A stretch of 64,000 bases of DNA from Arthrobacter sp. Hiyo8 (GCA_001549895.1 AP014719.1:558001-622000); one strand, 5' to 3'; shown: positions 1-10,811, counted from the first letter of the stretch. The notes: generated from the sequence alone by a model not told the origin. Numbers and translations: made by a program.

Positions 1-57
1 GAATACAAGGGCCTTTAGGCTATTCAAAACTTTGTGAAAACTGGGTACCTTTGTGTC

Positions 58-1037
58 ATGGACACCGTGATCCAGACTGTCGATTTGCACAAGAACTTCG
101 GGCGCGTCAAGGCGCTCGACGGCCTCGACCTCGAGGTCCACAAGGGCGAGATCCACGGCTTCCTCGGGCCGAACGGCGCGGGGAAGACCACCACGCTACG
201 TATCCTTCTCGGTCTGGCCCGGCCGTCGTCGGGCAGCGCGAGCGTCCTGGGCATGCATCCCTGGGCAGACGCCGTCGAACTTCACCGGCGCGTCGCGAGC
301 ATCCCGGGAGACGTGAGCCTCTGGCCCAACCTCTCTGGCGGCGAGGCCATCGACCTCCTCTCCCGCCTCCGCGGGGGCGGCGTGGACCATGCTGCCTTCA
401 AAGAGCGCAAGCATCACCTCTGCGAACTCTTCGACTTCGACCCGGGCAAGAAGGGCCGCGCCTACTCGAAGGGAAACCGCCAGAAGGTCGCGCTCATCTC
501 GGCCCTCGTCATGGACGCCGAGTTGTATCTCCTCGACGAGCCGACGAGCGGTCTTGACCCGCTCATGGAGGCAGTCTTCACGCGCGAGATCCGGCGGATC
601 GTGCACGAGAACGGCGCCACAGTCCTGCTCTCAAGCCACATCCTCTCCGAAGTCGAGCAGCTCGCCAACCGCGTAAGCATCATCCGCGCCGGCCGGATCG
701 TCGACGGGGCACACTCGACGCACTGCGCCACCTCACGCGCACGGAAATCTCGTTCGCGCAGGACAGTGTTGACACCCACGCACTGGACACGCTGTCGCAG
801 GTCCACGATCTCACCGTGGCCGACGGGCGCGTCAAGTTCGGCGCCGATTCCGATCGCGTCCACGAGGTCCTGCCGCTTCTGGGCAGCCTCGGGGTCAAAG
901 GCCTGCTCATCGCTCCGCCGTCGCTCGAAGAACTCTTCCTGCGCCACTACGGCGACACGGTCGCCCCGCCTGCCCTGCAGGCAGCGGACGACGGCGGCAG
1001 CCACCATAGGCGCCACCGCGCCGCGGCGGGAGCCTGA
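58..1037 (+). CDS. ABC exporter ATP-binding protein (one frame break)
   Basis: ATPase subunit of an ABC-2 type exporter. It starts at ATG 58 with a Walker A ([10 protein letters not shown]) near residue 42. A degenerate signature region ([11 protein letters not shown]) and a Walker B ([12 protein letters not shown]) follow, then the H-loop (LLSSHILSE). After VDG near base 705 the frame slips, consistent with one missing G in a G run. The C-terminal regulatory part (GTLDALRHL to [12 protein letters not shown]) continues in another frame to TGA 1037. The permease starts two bases later, so the genes are co-transcribed and probably coupled. Arrangement and sequence resemble the actinobacterial tetronasin/polyketide antibiotic exporter type; the substrate is inferred, not shown. 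Confidence 0.85.
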
Positions 1038-1038
1038 G

Positions 1039-2657
1039 ATGGGCGCATTGTGGATCCTTTACCGGCACCGCTTGCGCAGGGACCGCTGGCAGGTGATTGT
1101 CTGGGTCCTCTCGATCGGAATGCTCGCACTATTCGCCGTCGCGGCCATAGCGAAGACCTTCGGCGACGACGCGACGCGCGCGCAGGTGCTTCAGCTCGCG
1201 ACCGCGGCTCCCGCGATCCTTGTGCTGCGCGCCTCCCCCGCGGTCCGGCGCTCGATTCGTTCACGTTCTTCGAAATCTTCGCGTTCCTGGGCGTCCTTGC
1301 CGGACTCATGAATACATTCATGGCCGTCCGGCACACCCGGGCAGAAGAGGAATCAGGGCGGGCTGAGCTCGTGTCCGCGACGGCCGCCGGACGGTGGCCC
1401 CGCTCGGAGCCACTGTCCTTCACGGCGCGGTGGCCAACGTGCTCGTGGCCGTCGCTACGGCACTCGGCTTCACGGCCGGAGGGCTTGACCCGGCCGGCTC
1501 GCTTTTGGCCGGTTTCGCGACGGGCGCCGTGGGCTTCGCCTTCCTCGGCGTGGGCCTGCTGGCCTCCGAGTTCTTCAGCACATCGCGGGGGCCAACGGCA
1601 TCTCGTCGGCCATCGTGATGCTCGCGTACCTGCTGCGCGGGTTCGGCGACGCCACCGGACAGGTCAGCCCCGACGGGACGACCATGACGGCCGCATGGCC
1701 GAGCTGGATCTCCCCCATTGGCTGGGGCCAACAAACCTTCGCCTACACAGGCAACCGATGGTGGCCATTGCTCCTTCCCCTCGCACTCTGGGCGGCGTGC
1801 ACCGCCGTCGTCGTTGCCGTCATGGCGCGCCGTGACGTCGGCGCGAGCGTGCTCGCAGGGCGATCCGGACGAGCCGACGCCCGGCCCTGGCTGCGCGGAA
1901 GTTTCTCGCTCGCCCTACGCCTGCAGCAGGGAGCAATCATCGGCTGGTGCATAGGCGGCCTAGCGATGGGCCTGGTCACGGGCTCGCTTGGTTCCGCAAT
2001 CCAGTCCTCCATCACCTCCAACCCCAAATCACGGCCGTCCTCCGCGGCATGATCGAAGCACAGGGCACGTCAATGACCCAGCTCCTCGTCGCGGCGCTGT
2101 TCGAGGTAGCCGGAATACTTGCCGCGGTGTGCGGTCTGCAGGCCGTTCTTCGCCTCCGACAGGAGGAGGTGGCCGGAACCGCCGAGCCCGTGGTGTCCGA
2201 GTCCGTGGGCCGGATGCGCTGGCTGGGCAGCTTCGTCGGACTCGGCGCCGTCTCGGTCGTGCTTGTCATGGGGTTCACCGCCCTCGGGGCCTGGGTCTCC
2301 CTGGTAGCCTCCGGGGACACCTCGAGTGCAGTCGGCGAGGTCTGGCAAACCGCCGTCGACCAGCTTCCCGCAGCACTCATCTACCTTGCGCTGCCCGCCG
2401 CAGTGTTCGTTGTCTGGCCCCGTGCCACGGTCCCTGCCGGGTGGGCGCTTCTGGGCGTCGGCGTCGTCCTCGGGATCTACGGCGGCATGCTCGGCCTTGA
2501 CCAGAAGGTCCGCGACCTCTCACCGTTTACCCACAGCCCCGTCACCACCAGCAGCGGGACCGACTGGAGCGGCGGGTTTTGGATGCTCGGCATTGCCGCG
2601 GTCCTCACGGCATTCTCGCTCGTGGCCGTGCGCCGCCGGGAGGTAGGCACGGCGTGA
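1039..2657 (+). CDS. ABC exporter permease (four frame breaks)
   Basis: Multi-spanning permease partner of the upstream ATPase, about 540 residues when the frames are joined. It begins [17 protein letters not shown] with a first membrane segment at about residues 20-40. The frame changes near 1240, 1393, 1585 and 2025. Each time the hydrophobic family sequence continues ([20 protein letters not shown], then [20 protein letters not shown], then [14 protein letters not shown], then [18 protein letters not shown]). The large size with two six-helix halves matches the polyketide-antibiotic exporter permeases of actinobacteria. The stop TGA overlaps the GTG of the regulator. Four independent breaks in one otherwise well-conserved gene look more like base-calling errors than decay. 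Confidence 0.8.
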
Positions 2658-3124
2658 CAGATCCCGGCAGCAAGCGTATGCCCGACTCCGCCGAGACGTC
2701 CGCGGCCGTCCTCACGGCCGCGGGCTTCCCCAAGATGCCGGCCCGCGCCCTCATGGCCCTTGTGGTCTCTGACGACGGCTCGCTGACTGCGGCCGAACTC
2801 TCCGAGATACTGGGCGCGAGCGCCGCCGCCGTCTCCGGCTCCGTGCGGTACCTGCAGACCGTCGGATTCGTGCATCGGGTCTCTCAACCCGGCAGCCGCC
2901 GTGACCGCTACGCCCTCCCCGACAACGCGTGGTACGTCGCTTCCCTTCGGCAGAACCCCGTGTACAAGCGCCTTGCAGACCTCGCCGACTCCACTGCTTC
3001 AAGCCTCCCGGAGGGGTCAGCGGCGAAGGCCCGGGTGGACGAGATGGGCGCCTTCTACCGTTTCCTCATGACCCGGCTGCCCGGGCTCCTCGATGAGTGG
3101 GAACACACGCGGGTCAGGGCCTAG
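2654..3124 (+). CDS. GbsR/MarR-type transcriptional regulator
   Basis: Winged-helix regulator of 156 residues. I chose GTG 2654 because it overlaps the permease stop (GTGA), typical of translational coupling; ATG 2678 is the alternative. The region LTAAELSEILGASAAAVSGS is the helix-turn-helix and RRDRYALPDNAW lies in the wing. It closes a three-gene operon of ATPase, permease and regulator, so it most likely represses the exporter in response to the exported compound. The frame is intact. Confidence 0.8.
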   Translation: MTDPGSKRMPDSAETSAAVLTAAGFPKMPARALMALVVSDDGSLTAAELSEILGASAAAVSGSVRYLQTVGFVHRVSQPGSRRDRYALPDNAWYVASLRQNPVYKRLADLADSTASSLPEGSAAKARVDEMGAFYRFLMTRLPGLLDEWEHTRVRA

Positions 3125-3147
3125 GCTCCCCGGACATTGCCTGAGTC

Positions 3148-3632
3148 TCAAGCCTGGGGCGGGTACGGCTGCGGCGGGTTCGGCGGATACGGCGGCGGAG
3201 AGGCCTGCACCATTCGGTCGAAGCGCTGACCACTGGGATTGGCCGGCAGGAGCACAAACACGAGCAGTGCGATCCAACCGAGCACCGGGACCAGGGCGAG
3301 CAACAAGAAGAGCGCACTGAGATTCGCGTCGTGCAGGCGCCGCGCGGCCAAGGCGAGCGAAGGCACAATCGTCGCCAGGAACCACAGTCCGCCAAGGGCC
3401 GTCGAGGTGCTCGTGTTGCCGTTCCCTGTGGCCCCGGCCGCATTGATGACCCCTGAGACGACGGCTGAAGCGAGGAACCACCACCAATACTCACTGCGGC
3501 TCGCGCGGCCGTGGAAGATTGCGTACTTTTTCCAGAATCGTTTAACGGCCTCGATCGGCGGGCTCCATAGTAGGGCAGTCCAAGCGGGACTCCACCCGGA
3601 GGAAAATTCTGGGGCTGATAGCTGGACATCAT
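3148..3632 (-). CDS. DUF805 inner-membrane protein (one frame break)
   Basis: Small membrane protein of the DUF805 (YhaH-like) family; its biochemical role is unknown. The N-terminus (SSYQPQNFPPGGVPLGLPYY) is typical of the actinobacterial members. The frame slips near 3560, after which the hallmark FHGRASRSEYWWW and two to three membrane segments follow. A proline/tyrosine-rich cytoplasmic tail ends the protein. Start at 3632 or 3629 (two adjacent ATG codons) behind a GGAAGG ribosome site. It is convergent with the exporter operon. Confidence 0.75.
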
Positions 3633-3769
3633 TCAAACCCTTCCATGCAGACTTATTCGACACCGGCATGCTAGAACCGGTAGGCCCGTCAGAACAGGGC
3701 ACAAAGCCCCGCATCGGGCAACGGACACAGGCCAGGATCCGCGGGTGCGTTCGGTCGCTGGCCACGGTG

Positions 3770-3793
3770 CCCGCAAGAAGCTTCTCTTGCGGG
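3770..3793. repeat. Hairpin upstream of usp
   Basis: CCCGCAAGA and TCTTGCGGG form a perfect 9-bp inverted repeat with a 6-base loop, about 95 bases before the universal stress gene. It could be the terminator of an unseen transcript or a leader element; there is no T run. Confidence 0.4.
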
Positions 3794-3888
3794 ACTTCCG
3801 GCACTGCCGGGCCGGGCCAAACGAGCAGAAAATGGTGCGCACAGCACCCGGACAGTGGGAGCCACATTTCATGGAGGCGGACTAAGTC

Positions 3889-4757
3889 ATGAAAAAACCA
3901 ATCGTTGTCGGCGTCGTTGACACCCAGGCGAGCCGGGCCGCGCTGGCTTGGGCAATGGACCGGGCGGCTCGACGGAAACTGCCGGTGCTGCTCGTTCACT
4001 CGGTCGACAGTCGATGGCTCGACGAATCAGTTAGTACGAACGAGGTGGTCAGAACCGCAGCAAACGAGCTGCTGAGCAAAACCGCGGCATATGCAGGCGA
4101 ATTGGAGCCATCGGTCCAGGTAAAAACCGTGCTGTTCTCCGGTAGCCCCGGGCAGGCGCTCAGGAAGCACTCGAAAGGGGCCTCGATGGTTGTCATCGGA
4201 ACCGGGCACAACTGGCCTGGAGGACCCGTCGCTGACAGGGCGCTGCAGATCGCCGCCGTCGCCGTGTGCCCTGTGGCAGTAGTCGGGGAGCAGGACATGA
4301 CGGGGCGCCGCGGCATCGTGGTCGGCGCTGACGGTTCCGAAGAGTCTACCCAAGCGGTTTCCTTCGCGGCCGAAGAAGCGGACAAGGACAGCCAGGAGCT
4401 GACAGTGGTCCACGCCGTCCTCGCGCCGCCGCTCATTCAACGCGTGATGCCGGCGAGCGACGTTGCCGAGACTGTCTTGGAAGAAGAACGAATTGTCCTC
4501 GCCGAGACCGTCGCGGGTCTGGCCGAAAACTATCCCGACATGGTTGTCCATCAGGCTCTGGTGTCCAACAACGAACCGGGGAAGCACTCCTGGACGCCGC
4601 CGCCAATGCCACATTGCTGGTGCTGGGAAGCCGTGGAAGGGGCAGCTTCAAACGCCTCCTCATGGGATCGACTGCCCACACCGTACTCAGGTCCCTGCCC
4701 TGCCCAACCGTCATTACCCGGGTGCGGCGGGTGAAACTCACAGGGTTAAACGGCTAG
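3889..4757 (+). CDS. Universal stress protein, tandem UspA domains (one frame break)
   Basis: Two UspA domains in tandem, about 289 residues. Domain one (MKKPIVVGVVDTQASRAALA) runs to residue ~137 and ends with a VVIGT...VCPVAVV nucleotide-binding region. Domain two starts at GIVVGADGSEESTQA. Near base 4575 the frame slips. The ATP-binding signature GSRGRGSFKRLLMGSTAH then appears in the next frame, ending TVITRVRRVKLTGLNG at TAG 4757. These proteins bind ATP and help cells survive starvation, hypoxia or oxidative stress. A monocistronic position is likely. Confidence 0.85.
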
Positions 4758-4869
4758 CCCAGTCACGGACCGTTTCCCGCTCCGATAGCTACTCAAGCGA
4801 CTCCAGCTCTTCCCCTTATTGATCCAATAGGCCCGCTGATCCTCTGCCGGGCGGCGCGCCCGAAGACTG

Positions 4870-5555
4870 CTAGCGCAAGAAGTCCGGGTTGAAGGAGTTA
4901 AGGTCGACCTGGATTCCGCCGATGTCCTGGCCGAGTTTTTGCTGGACACCGACACGCATGTTCCCCGGCACGTTCCAGCCGCCGTATGAAACGGGCGCGG
5001 GCGAAAGAAGGTCCGGAGTCCAATGCGCGTAGTCGAAGTCATGGAAATCCCCGTCCCACAGCGGAAGATCCGAGAACTCGCTGCTGTCGCCCATTATCAA
5101 GGGCCAATGGGTGTGAATGCCGTAGACAATGGGCCGCACGCCCATGTCCCGGACACCGTCAACCATGTCACTTGTAATGGGTGGTTCGCCTAGCTCGACG
5201 TCCAGGGCAAAGAACTCCAGCTGCTCACGGTACGGACCGGTGGCCTCTATGCCGCCCTTCCAACATTCCGCGTTGCGGGTGTAGACGGCAATCCTGAGTC
5301 CGGCGTCCAGCGCCATCTTGAGCTGCGTTTGTGTCCGGTCCCATGGAGTGCAGGTCCCCCACGCGGTTGAATGCATCACGTACAGCCGGAAGCCCGCGTT
5401 GTAGGCACTGACGAACCAGCCCGGGTCGGTGATGGTGGCGGTGGTGTCCAGGACTTTCACCGACGGTTCCGCCGAATGCGCCGCGGGGCATCGAGGGCGC
5501 CGGCCACGGCCAGGAGCGAGGCCAACACCACTGTCAGTATCTTCCTCTTTTTCAT
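4870..5555 (-). CDS. Secreted GH25-like (DUF1906-type) hydrolase domain protein (one frame break)
   Basis: Secreted protein with a TIM-barrel domain related to GH25 lysozymes. A Sec signal peptide (MKKRKILTVVLASLLAVAGA) begins at ATG 5555 and the frame slips near 5490. The mature domain then runs from VKVLDTTATITDPGWF to the stop. The acidic D-x-E pair typical of GH25 is seen in FFALDVELGEPP, and the end VDLNSFNPDFL matches the usual closing strand. Probable substrate is the glycan of peptidoglycan, but DUF1906 relatives are often unassigned. No operon partner is visible. Confidence 0.6.
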
Positions 5556-5671
5556 CGGGTCTCCCGGATGGTCCTCTCGCACAGTGTAGGACTCCCGGGG
5601 CTGAAGAGGAATAGCCCGCCGTTTGGCGGGAATCGAGGCCCGCGCCGGCCTGCCGCACAGCTACATTAGGT

Positions 5672-6102
5672 TCAACTGGAAGCCGCCGCGCGCGGCGCGC
5701 TTCCATGGTTGGGGACAAGCATTGCTTCGTACTCCCAGCCGTGGAGGCCGTTGGGACCGTACCCGTCGAAGGCGCCGCCGGTCGTGGTGACAACCCGGAG
5801 CGTCTTACCGGCCAGGGCTCCTGGAGTGCCGGTCCCGTAGGCCCAACCGCGGGTCAGGACCTCGTCCAGCCAGCGTTTGAGAATCGACGGCATGGCGTAC
5901 CAATAGGTGGGGTACTGCAGCACGATGTGGGCAGCCCCGCGACCGCGTCCTGTTCGGCTTGGATATCAATGGAGCCCGTCCCATACAGCTCGGAAAGGAC
6001 GCGGATGTGAACATCCTGAATGGACTTTGACTCCTCGAGTAATGCGGCGTTGATGCGAGAACTGCGGAGGTCCGGGTGGCCGACGATAAGTACCGTCTTC
6101 AT
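5672..6102 (-). CDS. NAD(P)H quinone oxidoreductase, flavodoxin-like fold (frame break, short C-terminus)
   Basis: Flavin reductase of the KefF/MdaB type. It starts at ATG 6102 with the FMN-binding opening MKTVLIVGHPDLRSSRINAAL. The frame slips near 5935 and continues FQYPTYWYAMPSILKRWLDEV, GWAYGTG and VVTTTGGAFDGYG, all family hallmarks. The protein ends at about residue 143, where relatives run to 170-190, so the C-terminus is cut or hidden by a further frame change. It lies downstream of a tautomerase and a GlxA regulator on the same strand, suggesting an inducible electrophile-detoxification set. Confidence 0.7.
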
Positions 6103-6122
6103 GCTGTGCTCCAACGACTCAC

Positions 6123-6425
6123 TCACTTTTCCTGCAAAGGTGCTTTCTGTGCCAGTTCCGGTCGAGTAACCGGGTGGCCGTCGATGGACTCGTAAAGGCT
6201 CTTGGAGCGGGCAAGGCCGTCCATCAGGCTGGCCGGTCCCCTGAAAGGCAGACCACCGATGTGCCAACCGTCTGTGTGCAGTTCCTCAATGAGGACCCAG
6301 ACCACCTCGCGGAAAGCTTCAGATCCTTCGAACTTCACCATGACGTCCGTGAGCGCTGCCGCCATCCGGTGCTTTTCATCTTCCGTGAAGACGCCGTCGA
6401 CGAGCTTGACATTTACGAACGGCAT
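6123..6425 (-). CDS. 4-oxalocrotonate tautomerase-like protein
   Basis: A 100-residue tautomerase-fold protein starting MPFVNVKLVDGVFTEDEKHR. In this superfamily Pro2 becomes the N-terminal catalytic base once Met1 is removed. The VVWVLIEELHTDGWHIGG stretch and the extension beyond 65 residues fit the PnpS/tautomerase_3-like members rather than classical 4-OT. A GAGGAG ribosome site precedes the start. It lies 20 bases before the quinone reductase gene, so co-transcription is likely. Confidence 0.8.
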   Translation of the reverse strand: MPFVNVKLVDGVFTEDEKHRMAAALTDVMVKFEGSEAFREVVWVLIEELHTDGWHIGGLPFRGPASLMDGLARSKSLYESIDGHPVTRPELAQKAPLQEK

Positions 6426-6572
6426 TGCGTTCTCCTCTTTGTAGGTGCCCGGATTGCCCGGATATACCAAGCTTTGACCACGGGCGGCGTCGGCGGACCC
6501 GCGAATGCCGTCAATCACCCCACAGATACCGTCAGGGTGTGTCGGAGGCAGGCAGCGAGGTCCAGGGAACCG

Positions 6573-7532
6573 TCAGGGCGGGCACAGGAGGCGTTCCAGA
6601 TAGAGCGAGGGACTCATTCCGATCTTCTGCGTGAAGACCCGCCTCATCGTCTCAGCACTTCCAAATCCGCTTGCGGCTGCCGCAGCGGCGACGGTGGTTC
6701 CCCTCTGGAGCATTGCCTGGGCCGCTTCGATGCGCACCGTTTCGACGTATCGACCAGGGCTGGTGTTGGTTCCCTCTTGAAAGAGCCGCGCAAGGCTACT
6801 GGCGCTGAGATTCGTCATGGCAGCCATGGCGTCAATCGAGTAATCCGCGCCGGGATCGGCCGTAATGCGGTCCAACAGCCTTCTGAGGACGTGGTCCCGC
6901 GGAACGCCCACCCGGACAGCGACAGAGTGCTGGGATTGCCCTCCCGGCCGTTGATTGAAAATGACCATTTGACGGACCACGGCCCGGGCAACATCAGGTC
7001 CGTAGTCCTCCTCGACCATGAACAACGCCAGATCCACCCCGGAACTGATGCCCGCCGAGGTGATGATCGAACCGTCCTGCACGAACAACGCATCAGGCAC
7101 GACATGCACCAGCGGATATGACCTCCTGAACCGTTCGACCTGGGTCCAATGGGTGGTCGCGTTCCGGTAATTCAGCAAGCCCCCGTGTGCCAGGAGAAAC
7201 GCACCGGTACAGACGGAAGCGATCCGCCCGGCGTCATTCGTTAGATGGGAAACCGCCTCGACGAGTCCCTCCTCGAAAGGCTTGGACACCATCCCGTAGG
7301 CACCCGGAACGATCACGGTGTCCAAGGCGCCCGTCTCTCCGGCTGCGGCCTCGGCGGTCAAATAGTGTCCGTTGGAAGCACGCTTGGCACGGCCATCGCT
7401 GGAAACCAAGACAGTGTCGTTATGGGCCCCAAAAGCATTTGCATGATGAAACACATCAGCGGGCCCGGCAACATCGATCATTGTCACGCTGTCATGGATC
7501 AAGAACCCGATAGCCCGGCTTCGATCACTCAC
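6573..7532 (-). CDS. GlxA-family AraC regulator (DJ-1/PfpI sensor plus AraC DNA-binding domain)
   Basis: Intact 319-residue regulator starting at GTG 7532. Residues ~5-180 form a DJ-1/PfpI-like domain with the nucleophile-elbow region IASVCTGAFLLAHGG. Residues ~210-315 carry two AraC helix-turn-helix units (MTNLSASSLARLFQEGTNTS and AAASGFGSAETMRRVFTQKI). It precedes the tautomerase and quinone reductase genes on the same strand, so it probably controls them. The AraC half makes DNA contact; the ligand of the sensor half is unknown. Confidence 0.88.
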   Translation of the reverse strand: MSDRSRAIGFLIHDSVTMIDVAGPADVFHHANAFGAHNDTVLVSSDGRAKRASNGHYLTAEAAAGETGALDTVIVPGAYGMVSKPFEEGLVEAVSHLTNDAGRIASVCTGAFLLAHGGLLNYRNATTHWTQVERFRRSYPLVHVVPDALFVQDGSIITSAGISSGVDLALFMVEEDYGPDVARAVVRQMVIFNQRPGGQSQHSVAVRVGVPRDHVLRRLLDRITADPGADYSIDAMAAMTNLSASSLARLFQEGTNTSPGRYVETVRIEAAQAMLQRGTTVAAAAAASGFGSAETMRRVFTQKIGMSPSLYLERLLCPP

Positions 7533-8178
7533 TTCTCACCCTGGTCTTTCCAAAATGTCGTGCGCAGCTCCGATCCGCCTCTTGCGCGTCAAAGCCGCGG
7601 AACTGTACGCCGACGGAAACTCTGTTGTCTAGATACTCAAATTATTTCCGCTTTGGTTTCTATGGATTCAATGATTGCTTCGGGCCGGTTCTTAAATTGT
7701 AGGTCTCAAAACCACTGGATTAGCAGCGGATGCGGAACCCCTGTTTCCTTGAGAAATCGATGCTTCCGGAAGGTCACAAGCGATTTCTCAGAGAGTTGGT
7801 CCCGCCTGGTCACGGCCACGCCGAGACCAATCCCGGTGCATGTCGGCCGTTAATAGCCTTCTCCGCCCTGCTGTTCTTCTCGCGGAAACGCCGGTCGTGT
7901 CGCGGGAGGGACGTGGCGGGAGCAGTGGTTCTTCTCCCCGCCACGTTGGCACCGGAACCGGTCCTGCGCCCGACTGTCGGGTTACCTGTTGCGATGGATT
8001 ACAGGGCCGGTGCCCGGTGCGGCTTGGTGGAGGACCCGCGATTCTTGGTTCTTGGAGCTTCGACGGGTCCTTGATGTGTGCATAGCATTGGCGGCTCGTC
8101 GACGAATCCATGCCAGCTACAGGCTGGTGGGCCTCGCGGGTGTGATCAGGTTTGGATCCCGCCTGGCTGGGCGTACCC
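7533..8178. other. Non-coding stretch between glxA-like gene and dctA
   Basis: No open frame here looks like protein. The start probably holds the promoter of the GlxA-type regulator. The one clear structure is a nested inverted repeat at 7750-7790, listed separately. The right part should hold the end of the dctA transcript. Confidence 0.5.
7750..7790. repeat. Nested inverted repeat
   Basis: TGAGAAATCG (7750-7759) and CGATTTCTCA (7781-7790) are perfect 10-base inverted arms around a 21-base spacer. Inside the spacer lies the perfect palindrome CTTCCGGAAG (7763-7772). It lies about 220 bases upstream of the GlxA-type regulator. It could be an operator, an RNA structure or the scar of a mobile element. 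Confidence 0.55.
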
Positions 8179-9488
8179 TCAGTGTGCCAGCACGGGTTCG
8201 CTGAGCTGGAGCTTGTCCGCCTCGGTCTGCACGAAGCCTGCCTGGAGCTCGGCACGGAGTTTGTCGGTGTCGAGTGCGTGCTGCCACTTGGCGATGGCGA
8301 CGCAGGAGACGATGTTGGCGACCGTGCTGGTGAGGGCGCGGGCTTCGCTCATGAAGCGGTCGATGCCGACGATGAGTGCCACGCCGGCAACGGGCAGCGT
8401 GGGCATGACCGTCAGAGTGGCGACGAGGGCGACGAAGCCGCTGCCTGTCACGCCCGCGGCACCCTTGGAGGTCAGCAGCATCATTCCGAGCATGAGGAGG
8501 ATCTGGTCCCAGCCCAGGTGGATGTCGCAGGCCTGGGCGATGAACATCGAGGAGAGCGTGAGATAGACCGCCGTGCCGGTGAGGTTGAAGGAGTAGCCTG
8601 TCGGGACGACGAGCCCGACGACTCCGCGGTCGCAGCCGAGGCGCTCGAGCTTGGAGAGCAGGCGGGGAAGGACGGGTTCGCTGGAGGACGTGGCGAGGAC
8701 GATGAGGAACTCGTCACGGAAGTAGCGCAGGATCCGCCAGAGACTGAAACCGGTGAGCTTCGCCAGGATTCCGAGGACCAGGACCACGAAGACGATGCAC
8801 GCGGCGTAGAAGGCGAGGATCAGCAGGCCGAGGTTGCCGATCGAATGAGCTCCGTACTTGCCGACCGTGAACGCCATGGCCCGAACGCCCCGATGGGAGC
8901 GACCTTCATGAGGAAGCCGAACACGACGAACAGCAGCTTGTTGAAGCTGTTGACAACGTTGAGGGCCAGCTGGCCGGGTGCGCCGAGCCTGCTGAAGGCG
9001 AAGCCGCAAAGCAGTGCGATCACGAGCACGGGCAGGACCTCACCGTCGGCGAAGGCCCCGACGAAGCTGCTGGGGATGATGCTCATGACGAAGTCCACGG
9101 GGTTGCCGCTGGGCAGCTGGCTTGTGTACTTCGAGGCAACAGAGGTATCGAGGTGGGCTGGGTTGATGTGCATGCCCGCTCCCGGCTGGAAGAGCATGAC
9201 CGCGCCCAGGCCGATGGCCAGGGCCACCGCCGTGAGCGCGTAGAACAAGCCCAGCGACCGCAGCAGGGTTGGGCCGACCTTCTTGGTGTCCGTCAGCGAG
9301 GTGATGCCGCTGACGATGGTGCAGAACACGATCGGCGCGATCATGAACTTCACGAGCTTCACGAAGCCGTCGCCGAGCGGCTTGAGGGAGGACCCGAGGT
9401 CCGGCCACAGCGCGCCCACGAGGATGCCGAGCCCGACGCCGATGAGTACCTGGACATACAAATGTCCGAGGATGGATTTGATCTTCAT
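8179..9488 (-). CDS. dctA: C4-dicarboxylate:cation symporter DctA (one frame break)
   Basis: DAACS-family transporter for succinate, fumarate and malate. The N-terminal half starts [20 protein letters not shown] and includes [19 protein letters not shown]. The frame slips near 8885. The second half carries the re-entrant loop and substrate motifs ([37 protein letters not shown]) and ends near residue 436, the normal length. It is downstream of a PrpF-like isomerase gene on the same strand, and a LysR gene diverges upstream, suggesting coordinated use of an organic acid. Confidence 0.9.
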
Positions 9489-9545
9489 TGAACAACTTCC
9501 TGGGTGAGTGCCCCACCTAATGATGGCAGGGGCGGAATAAAGGGG

Positions 9546-10683
9546 CTAGGCCGTCAGGGCCACAGGCTGCGCGACGTCGATATCGGCGACGGCGAGATGG
9601 CGGGCCGCCCTGTGGAGGGCTACTTCGCTGACGTCCCCGTCGTCGTCCGTGACAACCTCGGTGGTGATGACACCGGCAGGTGTTCCGAGGCGCAGAAGCC
9701 TGCGCCCTTGGTGAGTTTCGAACGCCGGGGCAGCACCTTCGCCACCACCGATCCCGGCAGGGCGGCTGCGAGGGAGACTGCAACGGCGGATGTCAGGCCG
9801 ATGGCGGGGTGGGGTGCGAGCATCGAGAGCATGCGCACCCGCAGATCATGGGTATCGGCCGCGATCCTCGTTCCGTCGGCCGCAATGTAGTCACCGGGCG
9901 CTGCGACGACACCGACTTTCGGCACGGCATTCTGCGGAGGATCTTCAGGCTTCCTCAACCCCATCATCAGGCCTGCCGACGCCCGGGCTGCCACAAGCCT
10001 GGGCAGGTGCTCGGACAGGTTGCCGGTCATCACGGACAGATCGATGCCTGCCTCGTCCGCCGGAATCAGCACCGCAGGTGCCCCGGCGTCAATGAGAGTC
10101 GCCGTAAGAGTGGACCCAGCGGCCACGATCTGGTCTGCAGCGCTCCCCGTTGGAAGGACGGCTCCCGTGGTCCGCCCCCACGGGGCGTGGAACGAGAGGC
10201 TCACGGGAACACCCAGTGCCCTGCTGCCAGGAACACTGGCCAGGCCCGACGCCGGGATGCGGCCGCCGGGGTCGCGACGGTGCCGCTCAGCACGGCTCCG
10301 GTGTTGAGGTTGCGCATCCTGACCCGGGTTGATCCCGACTGGGGAGTAACGATGCCCGACTGGACGGCGTACAGAGCGATCGCGGTGGCGCAGTTGCCGC
10401 AATTGGAACCAAGTTCCACCGTCGGGTTCCCGATCCCGACTTGGGCAAAGAGGTAGTCCAGGTCCGCCGGCCCGTCGGGAGTCGCCCGGACGACGGCCGC
10501 TTTCGACGTTGTCGAGGTGCCGCCGCCGACGCCGTCGAGCTGGCGGGGATCCGCTGCACCGAAAGCATCTGCCAGGAGGCTGCGGATCTGTTCGCGGCTC
10601 CCGGCGTGGAGGGCTACATCTTCGGCGTCGAAAAGCCAGCACTTGCTCGTGCCGCCCCGGTACCAGTGACCGCGGAGTTGCAT
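9546..10683 (-). CDS. PrpF-family aconitate/oxalomesaconate isomerase (two frame breaks)
   Basis: Member of the PrpF family of cis-trans isomerases/tautomerases (2-methylaconitate isomerase or 4-oxalomesaconate tautomerase). It starts MQLRGHWYRGGTSKCWLF; the RGGTSK motif is diagnostic. GGTSTTSKAAVV and the Cys loop ELGSNCGNCATA follow. Frames change near 10235 and 9690, and the last part (AGVITTEVVTDDDGDVSEVA) ends at 9546. With dctA downstream, the pair may serve tricarballylate, methylcitrate or aromatic-acid breakdown; the exact substrate cannot be set from sequence alone. Confidence 0.8.
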
Positions 10684-10755
10684 GGTCCTCTTCCTTTACA
10701 TGTCGTTCGTGTTGCACCTCACGGCGCCTGCTCCTTCTACGATCCACGCCACGAG

Positions 10756-10784
10756 AGTTGAGCACAATCACAGGATTCTCGACT
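10756..10784. promoter_or_regulatory. Probable LysR-type operator between prpF-like gene and lysR
   Basis: AGTTGAG (10756-10762) and CTCGACT (10778-10784) form an imperfect inverted repeat, one mismatch, with 15 bases between. It lies in the 128-base divergent intergenic region, 28 bases before the lysR start. Placement and dyad fit LysR autoregulation and control of the prpF-dctA unit. Confidence 0.5.
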
Positions 10785-10811
10785 ACCGTTCACTTTTGCT
10801 AAACTCAATGC

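Noticed and set aside
8152..9243. Long plus-strand frame over dctA rich in Asp/Glu/Gly
   Set aside because: It is the antisense shadow of the symporter; composition is skewed and no family pattern is present.
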